Part shown: one piece after another, positions 47,121 to 57,880 of the stretch | Numbering within the stretch: position 1 is the first letter of the stretch | Layout of the letters: the number at the start of each line of letters is the position of its first letter | From: Chitinophagaceae bacterium | Lineage (GTDB): Bacteria > Bacteroidota > Bacteroidia > Chitinophagales > Chitinophagaceae | Direction of reading: 5' to 3' | NCBI GenBank assembly: GCA_025360525.1 | Contig: JANYCA010000058.1 | Coordinates: 1-64,000, forward strand | DNA: 64,000 nucleotides | Position numbers and translations under genes: made by a program | Notes under the pieces: generated by a model | Told to the model about the DNA's origin: nothing | Database searches by the model: none | What the model saw: only the letters and a program-made list of their open reading frames with translations

Positions 47121-50100
47121 ATGTTTCCATTTTGCGTTAAAACAACGCTACAAATCAATTTAAAAATGACTATGCTTCCTAAAGCAATTGCATCTATAAC
47201 AAAGACTATACTTCAGCCATTTTTGGCAGACGATTTTCTAAAGAAGTATGCCAAAGAAAAGCCGCCACTCAGGAGCGAATTGTTTTCAATAGAACAGTTA
47301 CAGCTGTATGCAAAAACGCTGGCAAATAACCATCCTTTATCAATAGGACCACCTGCTGAACTATTGCTGAAACGCCTGGCTGATAATGAAAGCTTGTTAT
47401 TAGAAGTTCATCGAATTCTTACCGAGTCGGTAAAAACCAACCATACCATAGTACCCGCTGCAGAATGGCTGCTCGATAATTTTTACCTGATAGAAGAACA
47501 AATTTATACAGGTACAAAACATTTACCCAAGGGATATAGCAAAGCTTTGCCCCAACTTGCAAAAGGAGAATTAGAAGGCCTGCCAAGGGTGTACGATATA
47601 GCAGTAAAAATTATCTCCCATAGCGATGGACGGGTTGATCTTAAAAGCATCACCGGTTTTATTAAATTCTATCAAACCGTAACGGCTTTAAAGTTAGGCG
47701 AGCTATGGGCCGTACCCATCATGCTACGGCTGGCATTAATTGAAAACCTTCGTCGGTTGGCAACACAAATTGCTGTTGATATTTTAAGTCAAAAGCAAGC
47801 CGACTTTTGGGCTGATGAAATGATCAGCACTGCAGAAAAAGATCCAAAAAGCCTGGTGCTGGTTATTGCAGACATGGCAAGATCAAAGCCCCCTATGGAA
47901 AGCGCCTTTGTTGCAGAACTAAAACGACGTTTGCAGGGAAAAGGAGCAGCACTTGCCCTTCCGTTGAGCTGGATTGAACAAAGGCTTTTAGAAAATGGTG
48001 TTACAAGCGATGAACTGGTACAACGTGAAAATCAAAAGCAGGCAGCCGATCAGGTTTCTATCAGCAACAGCATTACAAGTCTGCGGTTTTTAAATACAAC
48101 CGACTGGAGGGAATTTGTGGAAGATACCAGTATAGTTGAAAAAATTCTAAGACAGGATATCGATCAGGTGTATGAAAAAATGGATTTTCATACAAGGGAT
48201 ATGTACCGGCATTATGTAGAAAATATTTCCAAAAACAGCCATTTGCCGGAACAAGCAGTTGCTGATATGGTGATAGAACTTGCAAAAGAAAATCAAAGTA
48301 ATTCCCAACGCAAACATATAGGTTATTTTCTTGCGGGAAAAGGAAGGTCACAGTTGGAGAAAAAGGTTGGGATGAAGTACACTTTGGAAGATTACTCAAG
48401 GAAATTGTTTAATCGATTTCCTTTTGCTATTTATGCAGGCGCTATTATTTTACTGGCTGTTTTGTTTACGGCTTTTTTATTTCAGCATGTTAATTTACAA
48501 GCGCTGCCAACCTGGATGCTGATAATTATGGCAGTTGCAGCCTGGATAGCAACGAGCAGGCTGGCATCTACCATTATTAACTGGATAGCAACCTTAACGG
48601 CAAAGCCATCATTGTTGCCACGGCTCGACTTTTCAAAGGGCATATTACCTGCCTGCCGTACGCTGGTTGCAGTGCCAACCATGCTAGGTAAGATAAGTGA
48701 TATTGACGGGTTAATAGAAGCAATGGAAGTGCGTTTTTTGGCAAACAGGGATGCTCATCTTCATTTTGCTTTGCTCACCGATTTTAAAGATGCTGACAGC
48801 GAAAAACTTCCCGACGATGAAACCATATTACAAATTGCAAGGGATAAAATTATTGAACTAAATGAAAAATATAACAGCTACAATGGTGAAACCTTTTTTC
48901 TTTTTCACAGGCCTAGAAAATGGAATAACAAAGAAGGGAAATGGATGGGCCACGAACGTAAGCGTGGCAAGCTTAGCGAACTTAACGCATTGCTAAGAGG
49001 TAAGAACCGGGAAAATTTTAAGATGATAGTAGCTGATGAAACTGTATTTAGTTCGATAAAATACATCATCACCCTCGATACAGATACCTCACTTCCAAGA
49101 GATGCAGCCTGGAAGATGGCGGCTACCATGGCACATCCGTTAAACCAGCCTGTTTATTCAGAAAATAAAAAACGGGTAATAGATGGCTACAGCATTTTAC
49201 AGCCAAGGGTATCTAACAGCCTGCCACTTTCTGAAAGTTCCATCTATGCGAAAATACATGGCAATGAGCCTGGCACCGATCCCTATACAAAAGCCATCTC
49301 CGATGTTTACCAGGACCTTTTTTCTGAAGGTTCTTTTATAGGAAAAGGCATTTACGATATAGACGCATTTGAGCAATCAATTCATCGCCGTTTTCCTGAA
49401 AACAGGATTTTGAGTCATGATTTATTGGAAGGTTGTTACTCCCGGAGCGGTTTGTTAAGCGACGTACAATTGTATGAAGAATACCCTGCAAGATATAGCG
49501 TAGATATGCAACGCCGCCATCGCTGGATACGTGGTGACTGGCAGATTGCCAGGTGGATTTTCCCGCTTATTCCAACATTGGATAAAAGCTTCAGTAAAAG
49601 CTCACTTACACATCTTTCCCGATGGAAAATTTTTGATAACCTGCGCCGAAGCCTTGTGCCACAATCTTTATTGATTCTACTTTTATTTGGCTTCATCATT
49701 TCAGGTTCACCCTTTTTCTGGACTGTGGCTGTTGTAGCTATCATTTGCCTTCCACCATTAATAAACTTTACCTGGGATGCCTTAAGAAAACCAGGTGACA
49801 TGGTAGTTTGGCAACATCTAATCATCTCCGCCCGGTCTGCATTTAATAATTTGATTCTTCAATTCCTCGACTTTGCATTGCTGCCCCACGAGGCCTATGT
49901 TTATACAGATGCAATCGTACGAACTACCTGGCGTTTATTTATCTCCAGAAAAAAATTACTGGAATGGAACCCTTCAACCCACACAGCAAAAAATGCACCG
50001 AAAACATTACTGTCATTTTATGGAGCAATGTGGTTTAGTGTCCTGCTAACGATTGGTATTTTTAGTTACTTATTTTATTTTAATTCCCCTGCATTGATAG

Positions 50101-53100
50101 CTGCACTACCTATATTGGCTTTATGGATGGTAGCGCCCGGCATAGCGTGGAAAATTAGTTTACCGGTAGAAATTAAAAAGCCGGATTTATCTGCCAATCA
50201 GCAAAAATACCTGCACCAATTGTCCCGTAAAATCTGGTCTTTTTTCGAAGATTTTGTAGCCCATGAAGATAACTGGCTGCCGCCGGATAATTACCAGGTG
50301 CATCCAACGCCCAAAATTGCACATCGCACCTCTCCTACCAATATCGGGTTATCGCTATTGTCTAATTTATCAGCCTACGATTTTGGATACATTACTACAG
50401 AAAAACTCATTGAAAGAACAGTTAACAGTGTAAACACATTAAACCGACTTGAAAAACACAGGGGGCATTTGTATAATTGGTACGATACCGTTTCTTTGCA
50501 GCCACTAAATCCCAGGTATATTTCCACGGTAGATAGCGGCAATCTTGCTGGCCATTTAATTACGTTGAAGCAGGGATTATTATCTATATCAGCCAATAAA
50601 GTTTTTTCTCCCAATGCAATAGAAGGATTGCTAACCACAGCCGGGTTATTGTATGAAACCGATGAGCAAATAAATGTGTTGCAGCAGCTGGTTGATAGCC
50701 TGGAAGCAATTGACCAGTCGTCTTTAGATTCTTTAAAAAAAATAAAAAATGTCTTAACGACGCTGCAGGAATTCTTCAAAAAAAATATACAATATCTTGC
50801 CGATTCCAAAAACAGCGAAACAGCGGCATGGACAAAGAAATTAGGCGATCAGCTGAATGATTTCATAAATGATCTTTCCACAGTATCACCATGGCTTTTG
50901 CTGGATGAGCAACCAAAATTTAATCATTTAACAGAAAGAGTTTCGCCCATCCCCACGCTGCAATCGCTGGCAATGATAGAAATGGATTTGCTTCCATTAA
51001 TCAGGGAAGCCCATTCAGCAGAAAATACTATCGAAGAAAATGACTGGCTAAATGATTTTGCCACCGCTGTTGTTAATACAGGCCGCAGGGCCAAAGAAAA
51101 AATCTTAATATTAAATAATCTTGCCGAACAGGTTTTAAAGCTAGCGGATATTGAATATGATTTTTTATACGACGGAACCCAGCACCTGTTGTCAATAGGC
51201 TTCAATGTGGATGATGGCAGACGAGATAACAGCTTTTACGATCAACTGGCATCGGAGGCAAGGCTTAGCACATTTGTAGCCATTGCGCAAGGCAAACTTC
51301 CACAAGAAAGTTGGTTTGCACTTGGCAGACAGTTAACCAATGTGGGCACTACACCAATATTATTATCATGGAGTGGCTCTATGTTCGAGTACCTGATGCC
51401 AATACTGGTAATGCCATCCTACAACAATACGTTGCTTGATCAAACACATCATGCCATTGTTGAAAAACAGATTGATTATGGTAAAAAACGGGGGGTGCCG
51501 TGGGGTGTGTCTGAGTCTGGCTACAATTTAGTTGATGCCAATCTTAACTACCAGTACAAAGCATTTGGTGTGCCGGGACTTGGCTTTAAACGTGGGCTCG
51601 GCGAAGATCTTGTTATTTCCCCCTACTCCACCATCATGGCATTAATGGTGCTACCGGAGGAAGCCTGCAAAAATCTGGAAGATATGGCTGCTATTGGCTT
51701 TGAGTCTAACTATGGTTTTTATGAAGCCATTGATTATACCAGTTCCCGTTTGCCTCGTGGGCAGGAATTTGAAATCATCCGGTCGTTTATGGTACATCAC
51801 CAGGGCATGAGTTTTTTATCGCTGGCCTACCTGTTGCTGAATAAACCAATGCAAAAAAGATTTGAAGCAGAGGTACAATTCCAGGCTACCCTGCTGCTGT
51901 TGCAGGAGCGTATTCCACGGGTGGCTACCTTCTACTCACCTAGCGTGCATGTGGCAGATACCAGTGAAATGGCCGATTATCAAATGCCCATGAGGGTAAT
52001 TAATACGCCCAACACGGTGGTTCCGGAAGTACAATTATTATCTAACGGCAACTACCATGTAATGGTAACCAATGCTGGTGGCGGCTACAGCAGGTGGAAA
52101 GATCTTGCGCTCACCCGCTGGCGGGAAGATAGCACCTGCGACGACTTTGGTTCCTTTTGTTTTATAAGAGATTTGGAAACAAGCGCTCTTTGGTCGGCGG
52201 CCTACCAGCCTACCTTACGGGAGGGAGATCAATACGAAGCAGTCTTTTCTCAGAGCAGGGCCGAATTCCGTAAAAAAGAATACCAGCTAGACACTCATAC
52301 AGAGATAGTGGTATCGCCGGAAGATGATGTGGAGTTACGAAGGATAAAAATTACCAACCGCAGCAAAAGAAAACGCACCATCGAAATTACTACCTATGCA
52401 GAAGTGGTACTGGCCCCTGCAGCAGCAGATGCAGCCCACCCCGCATTTAGTAATTTATTTGTACAAACCGAAATATTGGAAAACCGCAATGCCATCATTT
52501 GTACAAGAAGGCCCCGTTCGGAAAACGACCAGACAGCCACTATGTTTCATTTAGTGAAAGTACACCACGCCCAGGTGCAGGGCATATCATATGAAACCAG
52601 CAGGGCAAACTTTATTGGCCGTGGAAATACCATTCATCAGCCGGCTGTTTTTAATAACAGCAAACCACTTTCAGGCACGCAGGGGTCTGTACTTGACCCT
52701 ATCATTGCCATTCAATACAGAATTATAATAGAACCACAGCGCTATGCCGTCATCGACATAGTTACAGGCATTGGCGATACCAGGGAAACCTGTAATGGCC
52801 TGGTTGATAAATACCAGGATCGCCATCTTGCCAACCGGGCTTTTGAACTTTCATGGACCCATAGCCAGGTGGTGCTTAGGCAAATAAACGCAACAGAATC
52901 AGAAGCACAATTATATGGGCGCCTTGCAGGATCTATAGTATTTGCTAACCCATCTTTAAGAACCGACCCGGAAATCATTATTCAAAACCAACGGGGGCAA
53001 GCGGGCCTTTGGAGTTATTCCATTTCGGGTGATTTACCAATTGTGCTCGTAAAAATTGAGAACTCCGAGAATATTGAGCTGGTGCAGCAAATGGTGCAGG

Positions 53101-55856
53101 CACACGCCTACTGGCGGTTGAAAGGCGTAATGGTAGACCTTGTAATATGGAACGACGACCATGGCGGGTACCGACAATCATTACAAAACCAAATTCTTGG
53201 GCTAATTGCGCCCATTGTGGGTACCGAAGTAAAGGAACAACCAGGCGGCATTTTTATCCGCTCGAGCGACCAAATATCCAATGAAGATCGCATCTTGTTT
53301 CAATCCGTTGCAAGAATTGTTATTGCAGATAACCTGGGCAGCCTGGAAGAACAAATCAAAAGAAGACACCAGGTAAAATCTATTGTACCATATTTTAACC
53401 CCGAAAAATTTTTTCCAACTTTATCTACCTCCATTGCTCCTGCACAAGGACTCCTTTTTTACAATGGATATGGCGGTTTTTCCGGAGATGGAAAAGAGTA
53501 TATAATAAATTCAGCAACGGACAATATTACACCGGCACCATGGATAAACGTATTGGCGAATCCAAACTTTGGCACCATCGTTTCAGAAAGCGGGCAGTCT
53601 TACACCTGGGTAGAAAATGCACACGAATTTAGATTAACCCCGTGGAACAACGACCCAATCACTGACCTGTCCGGTGAAGTGTTTTATATAAGGGATGAAG
53701 AAAGTGGAAAATTCTGGTCGCCCACGCCGTTACAAAGCCGAAGCAAATTGCCATATATAACCCGCCATGGGTTTGGGTACAGTGTATTTGAGCATATGGA
53801 AGATGGTATCCATACAGAAGCAACGGTATTTGTAGACATAGAAGCCGCAGTAAAATTTACCAGCATTAAATTCCGTAACCAATCATCCAGGCAACGCCGC
53901 CTTTCTGCCACCGGGTATATGGAGTGGGTGTTAGGCGATCAGCGGTCAAAATCGTTGATGCACATTGTTACAGAAGTGGAACCAGGCAGCGGTGCACTGC
54001 TTGCAAGAAATTCCTACAACACTGAATTTGGCAACAGGATTGTTTTCTTTGATGCCGATGGACTTTTTAAAACCTTCACTTCCGATCGGGCAGAATTCAT
54101 TGGCAGGAATGGTACATTAAAAAATCCTGAAGCAATGAATAAGGCCAGGCTGCTCGGCAAGTCGGGAGCAACGTTGGATGCCTGTGCCGTATTGCAGGTA
54201 CATTTTGATATTGCTGCAGGAGAAGAACATACGATTGTGTTTAGACTTGGCGCTGCAAAAGATTCAGTGGATGTGGCAAGCCTTATCCAGCAGTTTAAAG
54301 GAACAGCGGCTGCCCGGCACTCGTTGGAAACTGTCAAAAATTATTGGCAAAAAACATTGGGTAATCTGCAGGTTTCAACACCCGACCCCGCCATCAATAT
54401 TCTTACAAATGGATGGCTTACTTACCAAACCATTGCAAGCAGAATATGGGGCCGAAGCGGCTTCTATCAATCAGGCGGAGCCTTTGGTTTCAGGGATCAG
54501 TTGCAGGATGTTGGTGCATTATTGTTCACCGATACGGGGTTGGTGAAAAAGCAATTGCTACTAGCTGCATCCCGCCAATTTAAAGAAGGTGATGTGCAAC
54601 ACTGGTGGCATCCGCCTGCCGGCCGGGGTGTACGAACAACCTGTTCGGATGATTATTTGTGGTTACCCTATGTACTGTCAAAATATATAACCCATACAGG
54701 CGATTTAACTATTCTTGATGAACCCGTGGGCTTTCTTGAAGGCAGGTTATTGAATTCCGGCGAAGAATCAAATTATGATTTACCCTTACGGTCCAATCAT
54801 GTCGAAAGCCTGTACAATCACTGCATTAAAGCTATATTATTTGGCTTAAAATTTGGCGAGCACGGCCTGCCACTAATGGGCAGTGGCGACTGGAACGACG
54901 GCATGGATAAAGTAGGTGAACATGGCAAAGGTGAAAGTGTATGGCTGGCCTTTTTTCTGTATGATGTGCTGATGCGTTTTGCAGCAATTGCAGCGCTAAA
55001 AATGGATGAAAACTTTCGCAGCAAATGCATCATGGAAGCAGAAAGACTACAGGTAAACATCGAAAAAAATGCCTGGGATGGCAAGTGGTACCGTCGTGCA
55101 TATTTTGATGATGGCACACCGCTGGGTTCTGCAACCAACGAGGAATGTCGCATAGATTCCATTGCACAAAGCTGGTCGGTTTTGTCCAAAGCAGGCAGCC
55201 CCGAACGAATACACATGGCAATGGAAGCAGCAAATTTATATCTTGTGGACAGGGCTGCAAATCTTATACAACTTTTTGACCCGCCATTCGATAAATCTGC
55301 CCTTAACCCGGGGTATATTAAAGGCTATGTACCTGGTGTAAGAGAGAATGGTGGCCAATATACCCATGCCGCTATCTGGCTGGTAATGGCTTTTGCCGCC
55401 ATGAAAAACAAATCCCGTACCTGGGAATTACTTCAGCTTATTAACCCCATTTATCATGGAAATACGCCGGAGGCTATTGCAAAGTACAAAGTAGAACCCT
55501 ACGTAATGGCAGCGGATATTTACAAACAAGAATTAAACAACGGCCGGGGTGGCTGGACATGGTACACAGGCTCTGCAGGCTGGATGTATCAATTGATTAT
55601 TGATTCATTTCTTGGGTTTAAAAAGCAAGGAAATATCTTGTCCTTTGCTCCCTGCGTTCCACCGGATTGGCACTTGTTTACACTTGAATATAAATTCGGA
55701 GAAACAACCTATAATTTTACTTTTATTCAAAATGCAAATGAGCAGATGATAAAAGTAATGTTAGATGAAGTGCTGCAACCAACGCCGACTATTAACCTGG
55801 TTAATGATGAACAAGTTCATGTAGTGAAAATATATTTTGGGGATAACGCTGGCTGA
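47121..55856 (+). CDS. cyclic beta-1,2-glucan synthase (ChvB/NdvB-like)
   Basis: The frame begins with TTG at 47112, ATG 47121 and ATG 47166; I use 47121 (2,911 residues). Layout: an N-terminal helical part (to about 410), two membrane helices (FAIYAGAIILLAVLFTAFLF, about 434-485), a GT84 glycosyltransferase domain with YIITLDTDTSLP (about 649-660) and RRHRWIRGDWQ (about 795), more membrane helices, a glycoamylase-like cyclisation domain with VPWGVSESGYN and GLGFKRGLGEDL, then beta-sandwich and GH94 modules with the catalytic acid in GSGDWNDGMD (about 2590). GT84 builds the beta-1,2 chain from UDP-glucose, GH94 sets its length, the middle domain closes the ring. Size and order equal the alphaproteobacterial ChvB. 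It sits just after the degenerate regulator. Confidence 0.93.
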   Translation: MFPFCVKTTLQINLKMTMLPKAIASITKTILQPFLADDFLKKYAKEKPPLRSELFSIEQLQLYAKTLANNHPLSIGPPAELLLKRLADNESLLLEVHRILTESVKTNHTIVPAAEWLLDNFYLIEEQIYTGTKHLPKGYSKALPQLAKGELEGLPRVYDIAVKIISHSDGRVDLKSITGFIKFYQTVTALKLGELWAVPIMLRLALIENLRRLATQIAVDILSQKQADFWADEMISTAEKDPKSLVLVIADMARSKPPMESAFVAELKRRLQGKGAALALPLSWIEQRLLENGVTSDELVQRENQKQAADQVSISNSITSLRFLNTTDWREFVEDTSIVEKILRQDIDQVYEKMDFHTRDMYRHYVENISKNSHLPEQAVADMVIELAKENQSNSQRKHIGYFLAGKGRSQLEKKVGMKYTLEDYSRKLFNRFPFAIYAGAIILLAVLFTAFLFQHVNLQALPTWMLIIMAVAAWIATSRLASTIINWIATLTAKPSLLPRLDFSKGILPACRTLVAVPTMLGKISDIDGLIEAMEVRFLANRDAHLHFALLTDFKDADSEKLPDDETILQIARDKIIELNEKYNSYNGETFFLFHRPRKWNNKEGKWMGHERKRGKLSELNALLRGKNRENFKMIVADETVFSSIKYIITLDTDTSLPRDAAWKMAATMAHPLNQPVYSENKKRVIDGYSILQPRVSNSLPLSESSIYAKIHGNEPGTDPYTKAISDVYQDLFSEGSFIGKGIYDIDAFEQSIHRRFPENRILSHDLLEGCYSRSGLLSDVQLYEEYPARYSVDMQRRHRWIRGDWQIARWIFPLIPTLDKSFSKSSLTHLSRWKIFDNLRRSLVPQSLLILLLFGFIISGSPFFWTVAVVAIICLPPLINFTWDALRKPGDMVVWQHLIISARSAFNNLILQFLDFALLPHEAYVYTDAIVRTTWRLFISRKKLLEWNPSTHTAKNAPKTLLSFYGAMWFSVLLTIGIFSYLFYFNSPALIAALPILALWMVAPGIAWKISLPVEIKKPDLSANQQKYLHQLSRKIWSFFEDFVAHEDNWLPPDNYQVHPTPKIAHRTSPTNIGLSLLSNLSAYDFGYITTEKLIERTVNSVNTLNRLEKHRGHLYNWYDTVSLQPLNPRYISTVDSGNLAGHLITLKQGLLSISANKVFSPNAIEGLLTTAGLLYETDEQINVLQQLVDSLEAIDQSSLDSLKKIKNVLTTLQEFFKKNIQYLADSKNSETAAWTKKLGDQLNDFINDLSTVSPWLLLDEQPKFNHLTERVSPIPTLQSLAMIEMDLLPLIREAHSAENTIEENDWLNDFATAVVNTGRRAKEKILILNNLAEQVLKLADIEYDFLYDGTQHLLSIGFNVDDGRRDNSFYDQLASEARLSTFVAIAQGKLPQESWFALGRQLTNVGTTPILLSWSGSMFEYLMPILVMPSYNNTLLDQTHHAIVEKQIDYGKKRGVPWGVSESGYNLVDANLNYQYKAFGVPGLGFKRGLGEDLVISPYSTIMALMVLPEEACKNLEDMAAIGFESNYGFYEAIDYTSSRLPRGQEFEIIRSFMVHHQGMSFLSLAYLLLNKPMQKRFEAEVQFQATLLLLQERIPRVATFYSPSVHVADTSEMADYQMPMRVINTPNTVVPEVQLLSNGNYHVMVTNAGGGYSRWKDLALTRWREDSTCDDFGSFCFIRDLETSALWSAAYQPTLREGDQYEAVFSQSRAEFRKKEYQLDTHTEIVVSPEDDVELRRIKITNRSKRKRTIEITTYAEVVLAPAAADAAHPAFSNLFVQTEILENRNAIICTRRPRSENDQTATMFHLVKVHHAQVQGISYETSRANFIGRGNTIHQPAVFNNSKPLSGTQGSVLDPIIAIQYRIIIEPQRYAVIDIVTGIGDTRETCNGLVDKYQDRHLANRAFELSWTHSQVVLRQINATESEAQLYGRLAGSIVFANPSLRTDPEIIIQNQRGQAGLWSYSISGDLPIVLVKIENSENIELVQQMVQAHAYWRLKGVMVDLVIWNDDHGGYRQSLQNQILGLIAPIVGTEVKEQPGGIFIRSSDQISNEDRILFQSVARIVIADNLGSLEEQIKRRHQVKSIVPYFNPEKFFPTLSTSIAPAQGLLFYNGYGGFSGDGKEYIINSATDNITPAPWINVLANPNFGTIVSESGQSYTWVENAHEFRLTPWNNDPITDLSGEVFYIRDEESGKFWSPTPLQSRSKLPYITRHGFGYSVFEHMEDGIHTEATVFVDIEAAVKFTSIKFRNQSSRQRRLSATGYMEWVLGDQRSKSLMHIVTEVEPGSGALLARNSYNTEFGNRIVFFDADGLFKTFTSDRAEFIGRNGTLKNPEAMNKARLLGKSGATLDACAVLQVHFDIAAGEEHTIVFRLGAAKDSVDVASLIQQFKGTAAARHSLETVKNYWQKTLGNLQVSTPDPAINILTNGWLTYQTIASRIWGRSGFYQSGGAFGFRDQLQDVGALLFTDTGLVKKQLLLAASRQFKEGDVQHWWHPPAGRGVRTTCSDDYLWLPYVLSKYITHTGDLTILDEPVGFLEGRLLNSGEESNYDLPLRSNHVESLYNHCIKAILFGLKFGEHGLPLMGSGDWNDGMDKVGEHGKGESVWLAFFLYDVLMRFAAIAALKMDENFRSKCIMEAERLQVNIEKNAWDGKWYRRAYFDDGTPLGSATNEECRIDSIAQSWSVLSKAGSPERIHMAMEAANLYLVDRAANLIQLFDPPFDKSALNPGYIKGYVPGVRENGGQYTHAAIWLVMAFAAMKNKSRTWELLQLINPIYHGNTPEAIAKYKVEPYVMAADIYKQELNNGRGGWTWYTGSAGWMYQLIIDSFLGFKKQGNILSFAPCVPPDWHLFTLEYKFGETTYNFTFIQNANEQMIKVMLDEVLQPTPTINLVNDEQVHVVKIYFGDNAG

Positions 55857-55995
55857 TAAAATAAAAACATCGTTTTATAGTGAGGAAAAACCATCAGCAA
55901 CACTGTTTAAACCATTCCTGCAATTTGACGGTTTTTTCATAACGGTAATTTAATACCTTCATGCACTAAAAAACCTTCACCTAAAATTTAACTGC

Positions 55996-57516
55996 ATGAA
56001 ACAACGTTCGCTAAGTAACGGCTTGCTGGTAATTATACTGGCAATGTCTTTTTCAGGATTTTCACAAACAGACAGTGCCTTAGCCACAAAGCCCGAAAGT
56101 TTTGTTACCAGGCACAGTATAAAACTCGATAACAAAATTATTAACTACACAGCAACAGCAGGAACGATTATTTTAAGAAACGAAAAGGATGAACCTATTG
56201 CAGCATTCGGTTATACCGCTTACACAAAGGATGGCGAAACAGATTTAAGCAAACGACCTGTTACGTTTTCGTACAACGGCGGTCCGGGCTCCTCCTCCAT
56301 TTGGTTGCACATGGGCGTAATGGGGCCAAGGCGGGTAGTCGTAAACGATCCCTCGCCAAACGGCCCAGCTCCTTATAAAATTGAAGACAATAATTACTCC
56401 ATCCTGGATGTATCAGATATTGTAATGATGGACCCAGTTGGCACTGGCTTAAGTAAAGCCGTTGGCAAAGGAAAGAACAGCGACTTTTGGGGCGTAGACC
56501 CGGATATAAAATCTGTAAGCCTGTTTATCAAAAATTATGTAAATGATAACGATCGCTGGAACTCTCCCAAATACCTGCTGGGCGAGAGTTACGGCACTTT
56601 TCGCTCTGCCGGTGTAGCAGATCATTTACAGGAGCACCACGGCATATCTGTTAACGGAATTGTCTTAGTTTCAAATGTGCTGGACATCCGCACACTTTCA
56701 TTTAACCCCGGAGATGATCTACCCTATATTGTTAACCTCCCTACCTATGCGGCCACTTCCTGGTACCACAACAAGGTTGCCAACAAACCTGCAAGCCTCG
56801 ATGCTTTTTTAAAAGAAGTACGGGCTTTTTCAATGGGTGAATATGCCAATGCGCTGCTAAAAGGCGATCAGCTGGGAGCCGATGAAAGAGAGAAGATTTT
56901 AACCAAACTGGTTGCATATACCGGCCTGGGCAAAGACTATTGGGATAGGGCAAACCTACGGGTGGTACAGCCACAATATTCGCAGGAATTATTGCGTAGC
57001 ACCGGTGTTGCAGTTGGCAGGCTCGATTCAAGATATAAAGGCATTGCGCAGAATATGTTGGCTGAATATGCCTTTAACGATCCGCAATCATCCGATATTG
57101 GTCCGGCATTCATCAGTGCTTTTATGCATTATTATACAACAGAACTAAAAGTAAGTAAGGAAAAAAATTACAACACAAGTGCTTACGGCCTCACCGATTT
57201 TAAATGGGATTGGAAACACCAGCGAAGCAATGGGTTATTCGGCGATGCAGCATCACCTTCTACAGCGCCGGATTTATTAAACGCCATGTCTTCTAATCCA
57301 AAAATGAAGGTACTGGTGTTGAATGGCATTTATGATCTTGCTACTCCTTTTGGCGGCACAGAATATACCTTCGATCATATGGGGCTGGATAAAAAGATAA
57401 AGGGTAATATCACCCAGAAATATTACGAAGCAGGGCACATGATGTACATCCACAACGAATCTGCAGCAAAATTTAAAAAAGATGTTGCTGAGTTTATTAC
57501 CGGGAATTTAAAATAA
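55996..57516 (+). CDS. secreted S10-family serine carboxypeptidase-like protein
   Basis: The 506-residue protein has a signal peptide (LLVIILAMSFSGFSQ). The S10 motifs are in order: FSYNGGPGSSSIWLHMG (about 91-107), nucleophile Ser198 in LLGESYGTFR, Asp447 in NGIYDLATPF and His481 in EAGHMMYIH. S10 enzymes remove C-terminal residues at acid pH or act as acyltransferases. It begins 139 bases after the glucan synthase stop and is followed by a terminator, so co-transcription is possible but not shown. Confidence 0.92.
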   Translation: MKQRSLSNGLLVIILAMSFSGFSQTDSALATKPESFVTRHSIKLDNKIINYTATAGTIILRNEKDEPIAAFGYTAYTKDGETDLSKRPVTFSYNGGPGSSSIWLHMGVMGPRRVVVNDPSPNGPAPYKIEDNNYSILDVSDIVMMDPVGTGLSKAVGKGKNSDFWGVDPDIKSVSLFIKNYVNDNDRWNSPKYLLGESYGTFRSAGVADHLQEHHGISVNGIVLVSNVLDIRTLSFNPGDDLPYIVNLPTYAATSWYHNKVANKPASLDAFLKEVRAFSMGEYANALLKGDQLGADEREKILTKLVAYTGLGKDYWDRANLRVVQPQYSQELLRSTGVAVGRLDSRYKGIAQNMLAEYAFNDPQSSDIGPAFISAFMHYYTTELKVSKEKNYNTSAYGLTDFKWDWKHQRSNGLFGDAASPSTAPDLLNAMSSNPKMKVLVLNGIYDLATPFGGTEYTFDHMGLDKKIKGNITQKYYEAGHMMYIHNESAAKFKKDVAEFITGNLK

Positions 57517-57533
57517 AAAAATGCCAGTCACGT

Positions 57534-57572
57534 AGCGTCTCTTTTAAAAAAAGAGGCGCTTTATTATTTCTA
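57534..57572 (+). terminator. terminator of the S10 peptidase gene
   Basis: The stem AGCGTCTCTTTT/AAAAGAGGCGCT (one T-G pair) is followed by TTATTATTT, 18 bases past the stop at 57516. Confidence 0.75.
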
Positions 57573-57787
57573 TCAAGCCGCATACTCTTTGTCGGCCTCC
57601 TAAAAAAGACGTTAAGAAAATTTGAATGTTTGGCGTTAAGAAATGAAATGGAAGTTACAGATGCATGGCTTTGCAATTTGCCTGTAGGTCGCACCTAAGC
57701 CGGGGTATATTCTGAAGATCGAGCTAATTTCATTTTAGCCGGACATTCAAATTTTTAGTCTTTTTTATGAAGCCTTGATCTTTCTTG

Positions 57788-57817
57788 TTACTTCTTTGCA
57801 TCAAGGCAAAGAAGTAA
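57788..57817. repeat. 11-bp inverted repeat, possible dispersed palindromic element
   Basis: TTACTTCTTTG and CAAAGAAGTAA are perfect complements separated by eight bases. The surroundings (CTTGATCTTTCTTG on the left) resemble the palindromic TTACTTTCTTTG-type sequences that I recall as recurrent in many bacterial genomes. There is no T-run, so a simple terminator is unlikely. Only one copy is visible in this window. Confidence 0.5.
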
Positions 57818-57880
57818 ATGGAGTCTTTTATTCTGGTTACGCTTTTGCGACTTACATTAATTATTCTATCAACCATCATA

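Larger units (their letters stand above)
57517..57880. other. 364-base spacer between convergent genes
   Basis: The spacer contains a terminator (57534-57572) and a perfect inverted repeat at 57788-57817, described separately. No gene is seen. Confidence 0.6.
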
